Shown here one piece after another: positions 26,199-35,413 of a stretch of DNA of 64,000 bases. Under the pieces are notes generated by a model. The model was not told the DNA's origin, ran no database searches, and saw only the letters and a program-made list of their open reading frames with translations. The stretch lies in contig NZ_MCIB01000001.1 of NCBI RefSeq assembly GCF_003609645.1, positions 186,001 through 250,000 on the forward strand, written 5' to 3'. The stretch is from Thermohalobacter berrensis. GTDB lineage: Bacteria > Bacillota > Clostridia > Tissierellales > Thermohalobacteraceae. The stretch's first letter is position 1. Each line of letters opens with the position of its first letter. A program made the position numbers and the translations under genes.

Positions 26199-26657
26199 AT
26201 GTTCGGTATAATATTAATGATAATTGGTATTATTTGTATTACTTTTTCAGTTTTACTCTTTCTTAAGGAAGAAAGAGAACAAGATGAAAAATATAATGAA
26301 ATAAAAAAAATTTATAAAGATATAAATGATTATGCCTTAATCATTGAGGAGATAGCAGACAAGCTAAATGATAAATTAGATTTATATTTATCTAATAACA
26401 ATAAAACGGATGATTCGAATTACAAACATGATTATCCTGATAATCATAATAACCATATAACTAATGAAGATTACATAATAACCAATAACAAAGATATTAA
26501 TAATGTGGAAATAGATGAACATGATAACATTTATAATGAAATAATAAATTTAATGAAATTAGGACTTAATAAACATGAAATAGCCAAAAAATTAGGAAAA
26601 AGCATTAGGGAAATAGATATTATTTTAAAATTAGAAAATAGTAAGAGAAAAAAATAA
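26199..26657 (+). CDS. SwrB/YlxL-like membrane protein (DUF6115-like C terminus)
   Basis: 152 residues. One N-terminal membrane segment (about 2-24, FGIILMIIGIICITFSVLLF) leads to an amphipathic helix, a His/Asn-rich linker (about 65-110), and a C-terminal helix-turn-helix-like tail, NLMKLGLNKHEIAKKLGKSI followed by REIDIILKLE. This layout and the location between sigD and rpsB match SwrB (YlxL) of B. subtilis, which helps activate the flagellar export gate. Overall sequence similarity is low, so the name is by layout and synteny. AAGGAGGCAAC precedes the ATG. Confidence 0.75.
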   Translation: MFGIILMIIGIICITFSVLLFLKEEREQDEKYNEIKKIYKDINDYALIIEEIADKLNDKLDLYLSNNNKTDDSNYKHDYPDNHNNHITNEDYIITNNKDINNVEIDEHDNIYNEIINLMKLGLNKHEIAKKLGKSIREIDIILKLENSKRKK

Positions 26658-26728
26658 AGTTAATTATGGATTCTTTTGTATATAATTTATGATTAAGGAA
26701 AATATATTAAATAAGTTAAAAAAAAATA

Positions 26729-26757
26729 TTGTCAAATACTAAAAGGTATGATATACT
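26729..26757 (+). promoter_or_regulatory. Promoter for rpsB operon (TTGTCA-N17-TATACT)
   Basis: -35 TTGTCA at 26729-26734, 17-base spacer, -10 TATACT at 26752-26757, with an extended -10 TG at 26749-26750. Start of transcription would be near 26764. It separates the ribosomal genes from the fla/che operon, after which I see no terminator. Confidence 0.85.
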
Positions 26758-26763
26758 ACTTAC

Positions 26764-26849
26764 GGTGAAATCACACACACTTAACGATTCCTAAAGGTGT
26801 GCCTAAATTTAGGTCTTTTAGGAAGATGAGTTGAGTGGAGGAATAACAA
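26764..26849 (+). ncRNA. Structured rpsB 5' leader, possible pseudoknot
   Basis: CACAC (26776-26780) can pair with GTGTG (26797-26801). The enclosed CCTAAA (26790-26795) can pair with TTTAGG (26817-26822), which together give an H-type pseudoknot. A palindrome CCTAAATTTAGG (26802-26813) offers a competing pairing. Position suggests autoregulation by S2, as r-protein leaders often do; that is inference. I do not recognise it as a named RNA family. Confidence 0.5.
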
Positions 26850-26864
26850 AGAGGAGGTGCCATA

Positions 26865-27563
26865 ATGTCAGTACTTAATATGAAACAGCTATTAGAAGCA
26901 GGGGTTCACTTTGGCCATCAAACTAGAAGATGGAATCCTAAGATGGCTCAATACATTTTTACTGAAAGAAATGGAATTTATATTATCGATCTGCAAAAAA
27001 CAGTTCAAAAAGTTGATGAAGCTTATAAGTTTGTAAAAGAACTTATTGAAAATGGTGGACAAATTCTTTTTGTAGGTACAAAAAAACAAGCTCAAGAGTC
27101 TATTGAAAAAGAAGCTAAAAGATGTGGAATGCACTATGTAAATCAAAGATGGCTTGGTGGTATGTTAACAAACTTTAAAACTATAAAAACAAGAATCGAT
27201 AGACTACGTGAATTAGAAAAAATGGAAGAAGACGGAGTTTTTGATGTTTTACCTAAGAAAGAAGTTATTAAGCTAAGACATGAAAGAGAAAGATTAGAGA
27301 AATTCTTAGGTGGAATAAAAGATATGAATAAACTTCCAGATGCAATTTATATAGTGGACCCAAGAAAAGAGAAAATAGCTGTAAAAGAAGCACAGAAGTT
27401 AGGAATTCCAATTGTTGCAATAGTTGATACTAACTGCGATCCTGATGAGGTGGACCATGTTATACCAGGAAATGACGATGCAATAAGAGCAGTTAAGCTA
27501 TTAACAGAAACTATGGCAAACGCTGTGCTTGAAGGTAAACAAGGCGAACAAATGGAAGAATAA
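26865..27563 (+). CDS. rpsB: 30S ribosomal protein S2
   Basis: 232 residues. Typical uS2 sequence from the start ([20 protein letters not shown]), through [14 protein letters not shown], to [20 protein letters not shown] and [13 protein letters not shown]2 bridges head and body of the small subunit and helps bind S1 or mRNA. It opens the rpsB-tsf-pyrH-frr cluster, with its own promoter and leader. The site AGAGGAGGTG is strong. A terminator-like hairpin separates it from tsf. Confidence 0.98.
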   Translation: MSVLNMKQLLEAGVHFGHQTRRWNPKMAQYIFTERNGIYIIDLQKTVQKVDEAYKFVKELIENGGQILFVGTKKQAQESIEKEAKRCGMHYVNQRWLGGMLTNFKTIKTRIDRLRELEKMEEDGVFDVLPKKEVIKLRHERERLEKFLGGIKDMNKLPDAIYIVDPRKEKIAVKEAQKLGIPIVAIVDTNCDPDEVDHVIPGNDDAIRAVKLLTETMANAVLEGKQGEQMEE

Positions 27564-27570
27564 AAACTGC

Positions 27571-27617
27571 GGTAAGGGTTATAAGGGAGTTTTATCCCTT
27601 ACTACTCTTACCTTTTT
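27571..27617 (+). terminator. Intrinsic terminator/attenuator between rpsB and tsf
   Basis: GGTAAG (27571-27576) pairs with CTTACC (27607-27612), and AAGGGA (27583-27588) with TCCCTT (27595-27600), followed by TTTTTATTT. With only 27 bases from its end to tsf and no new promoter visible, partial read-through is likely, giving less EF-Ts than S2. Confidence 0.85.
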
Positions 27618-27644
27618 ATTTACAATAAACATAGGAGGGATAAA

Positions 27645-28292
27645 ATGGCTATAAAAGCTTCAATGGTAAAAGAGTTAAGAGAAAAGACAGGAGCTGGAAT
27701 GCTTGATTGTAAAAAAGCCTTAGAAGAGACTAATGGAGATATAGAAAAGGCAGTAGAGATCTTAAGGAAAAAAGGTTTATCAAAAGCAGCTAAAAAAGCT
27801 GACAGAATAGCTGCTGAAGGTATTGTAGATGCATATATTCACGGAGGAAGAATAGGTGTTTTAGTAGAAGTTAATAGTGAGACAGATTTTGTTGCTAAAA
27901 ATGAAGAGTTTAAGCAATTTGTAAAGGATATAGCTATGCAAATAGCTGCTCAAAATCCTAAATACATATCAAGAGAAGAAGTACCTGAGAAAGAACTTGA
28001 AAAGGAAAAAAATATTCTAAGAGAACAGGCTAAAAACGAAGGAAAACCAGATCATATAGTTGAAAAAATTGTTGAGGGAAGAATCGAAAAATATTTTGAG
28101 CAAGTTTGTCTACTAGAACAACCATTTATTAAAGATACTGATATTACTATAAAAGAACTATTAACTCAAAAAATAGCTAAAATTGGAGAAAATCTTAAAA
28201 TAAGAAGATTTGTTAGATTTGAAGTAGGCGAAGGGTTAGAAAAGAAAGAGGAAAACTTTGCTGAAGAAGTTGCTAAACAAATGAACCAATAA
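27645..28292 (+). CDS. tsf: Elongation factor Ts
   Basis: 215 residues. The N-terminal UBA-like module and catalytic motif are clear: [20 protein letters not shown], then [20 protein letters not shown]. This is the short single-subdomain-type EF-Ts found in many Firmicutes and Thermus relatives (about 200-220) rather than the ~283-residue enteric form. It recycles EF-Tu-GDP. Site AGGAGGGATAAA. A hairpin at 28302-28323 follows the gene. Confidence 0.97.
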   Translation: MAIKASMVKELREKTGAGMLDCKKALEETNGDIEKAVEILRKKGLSKAAKKADRIAAEGIVDAYIHGGRIGVLVEVNSETDFVAKNEEFKQFVKDIAMQIAAQNPKYISREEVPEKELEKEKNILREQAKNEGKPDHIVEKIVEGRIEKYFEQVCLLEQPFIKDTDITIKELLTQKIAKIGENLKIRRFVRFEVGEGLEKKEENFAEEVAKQMNQ

Positions 28293-28301
28293 ATTCTTAT
28301 A

Positions 28302-28328
28302 GGAGAACACTTTTGTGTTCTCCATTTA
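28302..28328 (+). terminator. Hairpin after tsf
   Basis: GGAGAACAC (28302-28310), TTTT loop, GTGTTCTCC (28315-28323), then ATTTAAAT. The stem is strong but the T-run is short and interrupted, so termination may be partial. The rest of the gap to pyrH is AT-rich with no promoter that I can support. Confidence 0.7.
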
Positions 28329-28393
28329 AATAATAGTAAAATTTTATTTTATGTAAATTAAAAGGATTTTTAATAATATTGTAGAATTAATGA

Positions 28394-29146
<753 letters not shown>

Positions 29147-29148
29147 GT

Positions 29149-29706
29149 ATGTATTTAGATGTTCATAAGGAAGCAGAAGAAAAAATGAAAAAAACAATAA
29201 AGGTTTATAGTGAAGAACTTGCAGGTATTAGAGCTGGAAGAGCAAATCCAGCTATGCTTGATAAGATTGTTGTAGATTATTACGGTACTCCAACTCCACT
29301 AAAACAAATAGCGAGTATAACAGCACCAGAACCAAGACAGCTTCTTATACAAGCATGGGATGCAAATGTGATACCTAACATTGAAAAAGCTATAATGCAA
29401 TCTGATTTAGGACTAAATCCTTCAACAGATGGGAAAAACATAAGATTAATTATACCTCAATTAACTGAAGAAAGAAGGAAAGAACTAACAAAATATTTAA
29501 AGAAAACAACAGAAAATGCCAAAGTTGCAATAAGAAATGAAAGAAGAGACGCAAACGATAAACTGAAGAAAATGGAAAAAAATGGAGAATTGACAGAAGA
29601 TGATTTAAAAAGGGCAGAAGATAAAGTACAAGAATTAACTGATAGATATATTGAAGAAATTGATAAAATGATGGAAAGAAAAGAAAAGGAATTAATGGAG
29701 GTATAA
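29149..29706 (+). CDS. frr: Ribosome recycling factor
   Basis: 185 residues, the normal length. Family features: [20 protein letters not shown], the loop [14 protein letters not shown], and the C-terminal three-helix bundle with [16 protein letters not shown]. It splits post-termination ribosomes with EF-G. The start has AAAGGAGGAATAAGT overlapping the pyrH end. Confidence 0.97.
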   Translation: MYLDVHKEAEEKMKKTIKVYSEELAGIRAGRANPAMLDKIVVDYYGTPTPLKQIASITAPEPRQLLIQAWDANVIPNIEKAIMQSDLGLNPSTDGKNIRLIIPQLTEERRKELTKYLKKTTENAKVAIRNERRDANDKLKKMEKNGELTEDDLKRAEDKVQELTDRYIEEIDKMMERKEKELMEV

Positions 29707-29711
29707 TTTAG

Positions 29712-29900
29712 TTGGAAAACTATGATGTACTTGGACTAGAGCTTGAAGAGGGTTTAAAGATTTTAAAAGATAAGTTAGATAATTTTCATATTAACATTAC
29801 TGAAACTTATGTTAATAAAGAGGTAGATAATAGTCAAAGAAGGATTCTAAGAGTAAAAAAGGAAAATAATACAGTAAACATAGTTATAGGATATTTTTAA
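29712..29900 (+). CDS. Small conserved-looking protein of unknown function
   Basis: 62 residues, TTG start at 29712 with ATGGAGGTATAATTTA (GGAGGT nine bases upstream). The sequence begins ENYDVLGLELEEGLKILKDK and ends RRILRVKKENNTVNIVIGYF, suggesting a small alpha/beta fold with alternating hydrophobic strands at the end. No membrane segment or known motif. A strong terminator directly follows the stop. The good site, tight spacing after frr, and protein-like composition argue it is real; function unknown. Confidence 0.7.
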   Translation: MENYDVLGLELEEGLKILKDKLDNFHINITETYVNKEVDNSQRRILRVKKENNTVNIVIGYF

Positions 29901-29901
29901 T

Positions 29902-29931
29902 CCCCTTCTTTTTAAGAGAAGGGGTTTTTAA
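29902..29931 (+). terminator. Intrinsic terminator after the 62-codon gene
   Basis: CCCCTTCT (29902-29909) pairs with AGAAGGGG (29917-29924), then TTTTTA. It ends the rpsB-frr transcript. uppS begins 26 bases later without an obvious new promoter, so read-through or a promoter inside this region is needed. Confidence 0.88.
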
Positions 29932-29956
29932 TGATTATTGCAATGGAGGTTTAAAA

Positions 29957-30715
29957 ATGGAATCAATGGCTAAAAATACAGATATAGAAAGAAAATTAAT
30001 CAAGGAAATAGATAAAACAAATTTACCAAATCATATCGCTATAATAATGGATGGCAACGGTAGATGGGCTAAAAAAAGATTCTTACCCCGTACAGCAGGT
30101 CATAGAGAGGGAGTAAAAAGAGTAAGAGAAATAGTTAAAGCATGTGGTGATTTAGGAATCAAGTATTTAACTTTATATGCATTTTCAACGGAAAATTGGA
30201 AAAGACCTAAAGATGAGATAGATTCTTTAATGAAATTACTAGTAGAATACTTAAAAAAAGAGTTAAATACTTTACATAAAAATAATGTAAAAATAAACAT
30301 CCTTGGAGATTTAGAAAAATTACCTTCATTACCTAAACAAGAAGTCTTTAATGCAATTGAAAAAACAAGAAATAATAATAAATTAATATTAAATATAGCC
30401 TTAAATTATGGAGGCAGAGATGAAATTATTAGGGCTATTAAATTATTGGCTAAAAATGTTAAGGATAATAAGATTCAATTAGAAGACATAAATGAAGAAT
30501 TATTTAAGGAATTTTTATATACTGGCAGTCAACCTGATCCTGATTTGTTAATAAGGACTAGTGGGGAGTTAAGAATTAGTAATTTTTTAATATATCAAAT
30601 TGCATATACAGAGTTTTATTTTACAGATATTTATTGGCCTCAATTTACTAAAGAGCATTTATTTAAGGCTATATTAGATTATCAAAATAGGAATAGAAGA
30701 TTTGGCGGTATATAG
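29957..30715 (+). CDS. uppS: Undecaprenyl diphosphate synthase (isoprenyl transferase)
   Basis: 252 residues. The catalytic Asp and diphosphate-binding motif is HIAIIMDGNGRWAKKR, followed by GHREGVKRVREIV, YLTLYAFSTENWKRP and the C-terminal PDPDLLIRTSGELRISNFLI plus YTEFYFTDIYWP. It condenses isopentenyl diphosphates in cis to make the C55 carrier lipid of cell-wall synthesis. A later uppP gene in the window recycles that carrier. Site ATGGAGGTTTAAA. Confidence 0.97.
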   Translation: MESMAKNTDIERKLIKEIDKTNLPNHIAIIMDGNGRWAKKRFLPRTAGHREGVKRVREIVKACGDLGIKYLTLYAFSTENWKRPKDEIDSLMKLLVEYLKKELNTLHKNNVKINILGDLEKLPSLPKQEVFNAIEKTRNNNKLILNIALNYGGRDEIIRAIKLLAKNVKDNKIQLEDINEELFKEFLYTGSQPDPDLLIRTSGELRISNFLIYQIAYTEFYFTDIYWPQFTKEHLFKAILDYQNRNRRFGGI

Positions 30716-30728
30716 GGATGGTGAAAAA

Positions 30729-31505
30729 GTGAAAAAGAGAATTATAAGTGGAGTATTAGGCTTAATAATTTTAGTATATATTGTAATAAATAAAGGAATT
30801 TTATTTGATTTTTCTGTTTTAACTATATCTTTAATTGGATTATATGAATTTTTTACAGCAATTAAAAAATATAATATAAGACCTCTAAGTATTATCGGGT
30901 ATTTATTTACAATAGGTCTTTTTATTTTATTTTTATATGACAAGCTTAACCTTTTACCTTTTTTATTATTTATTTATGTTTTTTCACTTCTAGTTTGTTT
31001 TGTTTTTGCTAGAAGTATAAAACCAGTAGACCTAGGTATTACTCTTTTAGGTGGTATGTATATATCTTTTTTTCTTTTTCATTTAGTCTTACTTAAAACT
31101 ACAATTTTGATTTGGTTAGTTTTCATTAGTTCATGGGCAACTGATACATTTGCTTATTTTAGTGGAAGATTTTTTGGTAAAAGAAAACTGTGTCCAAAGT
31201 TAAGCCCTAAAAAAACAGTAGAAGGAGCTATAGGTGGGGTTATTGGAACATTGATTGTGACTATAATATTTTTAATAGTTTTAAATCAACAACATATTTT
31301 ACAATTATCAATTCTAAGTGTCATATCATCAATAATAGCTCAAATAGGAGATTTAACTGCTTCAAAGTTTAAAAGATTAGCCAATATTAAAGATTATGGA
31401 TATATAATGCCAGGACATGGTGGGATTTTAGATAGATTTGATAGCATACTTTTAACTTCACCTATAATATATTATTATTTAGATATAGTATTAAAAATAA
31501 TTTAG
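30729..31505 (+). CDS. cdsA: Phosphatidate cytidylyltransferase
   Basis: 258 residues from the GTG at 30729 (MKKRIISG), preceded by GGGATGGTGA; an in-frame TTG at 30702 lies inside uppS and is less likely. About seven membrane segments. The family signature is complete near the C terminus: SKFKRLANIKDYGYIMPGHG then GILDRFDS. It converts phosphatidic acid and CTP to CDP-diacylglycerol, the substrate of PgsA later in the window. Located between uppS and dxr as usual. Confidence 0.95.
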   Translation: MKKRIISGVLGLIILVYIVINKGILFDFSVLTISLIGLYEFFTAIKKYNIRPLSIIGYLFTIGLFILFLYDKLNLLPFLLFIYVFSLLVCFVFARSIKPVDLGITLLGGMYISFFLFHLVLLKTTILIWLVFISSWATDTFAYFSGRFFGKRKLCPKLSPKKTVEGAIGGVIGTLIVTIIFLIVLNQQHILQLSILSVISSIIAQIGDLTASKFKRLANIKDYGYIMPGHGGILDRFDSILLTSPIIYYYLDIVLKII

Positions 31506-31516
31506 GAGTGATAATA

Positions 31517-32665
31517 TTGAAAAGAGTAAGCATATTAGGTTCAACAGGTTCAATAGGGACTCAAGCACTTGATGTAATAGAAAAAAATCCTGAATTTAAT
31601 GTAGTTGCCTTATCAGCTAATAGAAATATAGAACTTCTTGAAGAACAAGCTTTAAAGTTTAAACCTAGAGTTGTTGCTGTATATAATAAAAATAAAGCAA
31701 AAATACTAAAAGATAAGCTTAAGATGTATGATATAAAAGTAGTTAGTGGTTTAGATGGATTAATTGAAGTAGCTACTCAATCATCTGCAGATATTTTACT
31801 AACATCTGTAGTAGGAATGATTGGATTAATTCCAACCCTTGAAGGAATTAAGGCTGGAAAAACTATAGCTTTAGCTAACAAAGAAACTTTAGTTACTGCT
31901 GGCAAATTAGTTATGGATGAAGTAAAAAAACATAATGTACATATAATTCCTGTTGATAGTGAACATTCAGCTATATTCCAATGTTTAAATGGAGAAAATT
32001 ATAATGAAATATCAAAACTAATATTAACTGCATCAGGAGGACCATTTAGAGGGAAAACAAAAGAGGATTTGAAAAATGTCACACTAGAAGAAGCATTAAA
32101 TCATCCAAATTGGTCAATGGGTAAAAAAATTACTGTTGACTCTGCAACTTTAATGAATAAGGGACTAGAAGTAATTGAAGCTAAATGGATTTTTGATGTA
32201 GATATAAATGATATTGAGGTAGTAGTACATCCTCAAAGTATCATTCATTCAATGGTTGAGTTTGTTGATGGAAGTGTAATTGCACATATGGGTATACCAG
32301 ACATGAGAATTCCTATACAATATGCTTTAACTTATCCTAAAAGGAAAACAAATGAATTAAAAAGGTTAAATTTAGTTGAAGTAGGAAAACTTGATTTTGA
32401 AGCTCCTGATATAGATACTTTTCCATGCTTAAAACTTGCTTTTAAATCTATAAAGATAGGAGGAACTATGCCTACGGTACTAAATGCTGCTAACGAGGTT
32501 GCGGTTAATTTATTTTTAAAGAAAGAAATTAAATTTATTGAAATACCATATATAATAGAAGAAATAATGAATCAACATAAAATTATAGAAAATCCGTCAT
32601 TAGATGATATTTTAAATACAGACAGTTGGGCTAGGGAACTAGTGAAGTCAAAATTTAGTAGATAG
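31517..32665 (+). CDS. dxr: 1-deoxy-D-xylulose 5-phosphate reductoisomerase
   Basis: 382 residues from TTG 31517, 8 bases past GGAG (31505-31508). NADPH-binding SILGSTGSIGTQALDV at the N terminus; metal and substrate residues in VDSEHSAIFQCL, LTASGGPFRGKT and VDSATLMNKGLEVIEA. It makes MEP from DOXP, the committed step of the non-mevalonate isoprenoid pathway. ispG of the same pathway is two genes downstream and uppS uses the products, so this cluster feeds undecaprenyl synthesis. Confidence 0.97.
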   Translation: MKRVSILGSTGSIGTQALDVIEKNPEFNVVALSANRNIELLEEQALKFKPRVVAVYNKNKAKILKDKLKMYDIKVVSGLDGLIEVATQSSADILLTSVVGMIGLIPTLEGIKAGKTIALANKETLVTAGKLVMDEVKKHNVHIIPVDSEHSAIFQCLNGENYNEISKLILTASGGPFRGKTKEDLKNVTLEEALNHPNWSMGKKITVDSATLMNKGLEVIEAKWIFDVDINDIEVVVHPQSIIHSMVEFVDGSVIAHMGIPDMRIPIQYALTYPKRKTNELKRLNLVEVGKLDFEAPDIDTFPCLKLAFKSIKIGGTMPTVLNAANEVAVNLFLKKEIKFIEIPYIIEEIMNQHKIIENPSLDDILNTDSWARELVKSKFSR

Positions 32666-32678
32666 GTGGTGTAATATC

Positions 32679-33683
32679 ATGACAGCACTTGCTGCAATTT
32701 TTGTTTTTTTTCTTGTTGTAGTTTTTCATGAATTTGGACACTTTATAGTTGCTAAACTAGTTGATATAAAAGTACATGAATTTTCAATTGGAATGGGACC
32801 AAGAATTTTTAAAGTAAAAAAAGGCGAAACGGATTATTCTCTAAGGGCTTTACCTATTGGTGGATATGTAAAAATGGAAGGTGAAGATGAAAAATCTGAT
32901 GACATAAGGAGTTTTAGTAATAAACCAGTATTAGCAAGAATGGCTGTAATTGCTGCTGGAGCAATTATGAATTTTATATTAGCTTTATTAGTTTTTAGTT
33001 TGATTTCTTATATTATTGGTGCGCCTACTACAACAATTATGGAAACTACAAAAGACATGCCAGCTTATAATGCAGGTATAAAAAGTGGTGACAAAATTAT
33101 TAGTGTTAATAATATAGATATAGATACTTGGGATGAATTAGTTAGTGTAATAAGTAAATCGGAAGGAAAAGAACTAAAAGTAACAGTTTTAAGGAACAAT
33201 AAAAAGATAGATTTTTATGTAGATCCAGTGATTGAAAAAGATACAGGAAGAGCCATAATAGGAATAGTTCCCGAAATGAAAAAATCTATATTGTATTCAA
33301 TAAAAAATGGTTTTGATAGAATGATTTTTATGCTAAGTATGATGTTTAGATTTCTTCGAATGCTTTTAACTGGAAATGTTAATACTACTGATGTGATTGG
33401 TCCAGTGGGAATTATTCATTTAGTTGGAGAAGCTGCTAAATTAGGTTTTTTGAATGTCTTATCACTTGCAGGATTAATAAGTGTTAACTTAGGTTTTTTT
33501 AACTTATTACCTATACCTGCTTTAGATGGTAGTAGATTAATGTTTTTAATAATAGAGTTATTTAGAGGAAAGCCAATTGACCCGGAAAAAGAAGGCTTTA
33601 TTCATTTTGTCGGTTTTGTTTTCTTAATGCTCCTTATGATATTCATTGCATATAAGGATCTAATAAGATTCAATGTATTTTAG
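32679..33683 (+). CDS. rseP: RseP-type site-2 zinc metalloprotease
   Basis: 334 residues, four membrane segments. The zinc motif HEFGH is at residues 17-21 in the first segment, and the third zinc ligand is in the NLLPIPALDGSRL stretch near residue 280. One PDZ domain is at about 115-185 (PAYNAGIKSGDKIISVNNID). It cuts membrane-embedded substrates such as anti-sigma factors and signal-peptide remnants. Size and domain order match RasP/RseP. Located between dxr and ispG. Confidence 0.96.
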   Translation: MTALAAIFVFFLVVVFHEFGHFIVAKLVDIKVHEFSIGMGPRIFKVKKGETDYSLRALPIGGYVKMEGEDEKSDDIRSFSNKPVLARMAVIAAGAIMNFILALLVFSLISYIIGAPTTTIMETTKDMPAYNAGIKSGDKIISVNNIDIDTWDELVSVISKSEGKELKVTVLRNNKKIDFYVDPVIEKDTGRAIIGIVPEMKKSILYSIKNGFDRMIFMLSMMFRFLRMLLTGNVNTTDVIGPVGIIHLVGEAAKLGFLNVLSLAGLISVNLGFFNLLPIPALDGSRLMFLIIELFRGKPIDPEKEGFIHFVGFVFLMLLMIFIAYKDLIRFNVF

Positions 33684-33692
33684 GTAGGTGAA

Positions 33693-34745
33693 ATGATGGA
33701 AAGAAGAAGTAGCAGAAAAATTTATTATGATAAAGTAGGAGTAGGTGGAGATGCGCCAATTACCGTTCAATCTATGACTAATACACATACAGCAAATTTA
33801 AATGAAACTATTAAACAGATTAGAATGCTAGAAAAAGAGGGCTGCGATATTATAAGGGTAGCAGTTAGAAATATAGATGATGCTAAAGCTTTAAAAAGAT
33901 TAAAAAAAGAGATAAAAATTCCTTTAATTGCAGATATACATTTTGACTATAAACTAGCGTTAGAATCTGTTAAGAATGGAGTTGACGGACTAAGAATTAA
34001 TCCAGGAAACATTGGTGCTGAAGATAGAGTAAGAGAAGTTGTAAAAGCTTGTAAAGAATATCAAGTACCTATAAGAATAGGAGTAAACTCAGGTTCAATC
34101 AAAAAGGCTTATCTTGAGAAATATGGTGGGGTAAATACAGAATCTATGGTTTATAGTGCTTTAGAACATGTAAAGATTTTAGAAGATATGGATTTTAAGG
34201 ATATTGTAATATCACTTAAAGCAACAGATATTGAACTTACAGTTAAAGCCTATGAAAAAATGGCAAAATTAGTTGATTATCCTTTTCATCTAGGTATTAC
34301 AGAGGCTGGTACTACTTGGAGTGGAACTATTAAATCAGCAATAGGTATAGGTGCATTGTTATTAAAAGGAATAGGTGATACGATCAGGGTTTCTTTAACA
34401 GGCGACCCAATCGAAGAGGTTAGAGTAGGAAAACAAATTTTAAGGTCCTTGGGACTATTAAAAGATAAAATTGAAATAATATCCTGTCCTACTTGCGGAC
34501 GTACACAAATAGACCTTATTAAATTAGTGAAGAAAGCTGAAGATAAGCTAAAAAATATAGATAAGCCTATAAAAATTGCTATTATGGGATGTGCAGTTAA
34601 TGGTCCGGGGGAAGCAAAGGAAGCAGATATTGGAATTGCTGGGGGAAAAGAAAGTGGATTGCTATTTAAAAAAGGAAAGATATTAAAAAAGGTTAAGGAA
34701 GAAGATTTATTGAATGAACTCATAAAAGAAATAGAAAAAATGTAA
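33693..34745 (+). CDS. ispG: 4-hydroxy-3-methylbut-2-en-1-yl diphosphate synthase
   Basis: 350 residues; the [4Fe-4S] cysteine ligands are in ISCPTCGRTQIDL and IMGCAVNGPGEAKEADIGIA. The TIM-barrel N-terminal part has the usual APITVQSMTNT and PLIADIHFDY. It makes HMBPP from MEcPP in the MEP isoprenoid pathway, using reduced flavodoxin or ferredoxin, which fits an anaerobe. Two adjacent ATGs follow GGTAGGTGAA. It completes the dxr-rseP-ispG run. Confidence 0.97.
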   Translation: MMERRSSRKIYYDKVGVGGDAPITVQSMTNTHTANLNETIKQIRMLEKEGCDIIRVAVRNIDDAKALKRLKKEIKIPLIADIHFDYKLALESVKNGVDGLRINPGNIGAEDRVREVVKACKEYQVPIRIGVNSGSIKKAYLEKYGGVNTESMVYSALEHVKILEDMDFKDIVISLKATDIELTVKAYEKMAKLVDYPFHLGITEAGTTWSGTIKSAIGIGALLLKGIGDTIRVSLTGDPIEEVRVGKQILRSLGLLKDKIEIISCPTCGRTQIDLIKLVKKAEDKLKNIDKPIKIAIMGCAVNGPGEAKEADIGIAGGKESGLLFKKGKILKKVKEEDLLNELIKEIEKM

Positions 34746-34768
34746 AGTTTCAAGGGGGAGTAGCTTAT

Positions 34769-35404
34769 ATGAATTATATAACAACTATAATACCTGCCTA
34801 TAATGAAGAAAAAACTATAGGCGATGTTCTTAATGTTGTTAAACAAGCAGAACTTATAAATGAGATCATAGTTGTAAGTGATGGTTCAAAAGATAGTACT
34901 GTTGAGATATCTCAATCTTATGGTGTTAGAGTAATCGATTTAAAAGAAAATGTTGGTAAAGGTGGAGCTTTAAAAAAGGGTGTAGAGAATTCAGAAGGTG
35001 ATATAGTTTTATTTTTAGATGCTGACCTTATTGGCCTTAGGGTTGACCATATCAATAGTTTACTTTTACCAGTTATAAATAAAGAATGTGATATGACTAT
35101 TGGAATTTTTAGTAATGGTAGATTTGCTACAGATTTAGCTCAAAAAGTAGCACCTTATTTATCAGGCCAAAGAGCAGTAAGAAAAAATGTTATTAAGGAA
35201 ATATCCAATATGGATATCACAAGATATGGAGTTGAAGTTGCTTTAACTAGATACGCTTCACAAAATCATATTTCAACAAAGGAAGTTGTATTAGATAATC
35301 TGACACATGTAATGAAAGAAGAGAAACTAGGTGTTGTTAAAGGATTCACTGAGAGATTAAAAATGTATAGGGATATTGCAAAGTTTATAAACTTCAAAAG
35401 TTAG
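34769..35404 (+). CDS. Family 2 glycosyltransferase
   Basis: 211 residues. GT2 fold signatures: TTIIPAYNEEKTIGDVL, NEIIVVSDGSKDSTVEIS, LKENVGKGGALKKGV and the metal-binding DAD in VLFLDADLIGL. There are no membrane segments, unlike dolichyl-P-type transferases. It resembles glucosyl-3-phosphoglycerate synthase-like cytosolic enzymes, but the acceptor cannot be told. It sits between ispG and an MgtC-type gene and abuts the latter, implying co-expression. GGGGGAGTAGC precedes the ATG. Confidence 0.88.
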   Translation: MNYITTIIPAYNEEKTIGDVLNVVKQAELINEIIVVSDGSKDSTVEISQSYGVRVIDLKENVGKGGALKKGVENSEGDIVLFLDADLIGLRVDHINSLLLPVINKECDMTIGIFSNGRFATDLAQKVAPYLSGQRAVRKNVIKEISNMDITRYGVEVALTRYASQNHISTKEVVLDNLTHVMKEEKLGVVKGFTERLKMYRDIAKFINFKS

Positions 35405-35413
35405 GTGTTGAAG

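Noticed and set aside
34286-34846. 186-codon minus-strand frame over ispG and the glycosyltransferase start
   Set aside because: Antisense of ispG, including the complement of its conserved Cys motifs; not gene-like.
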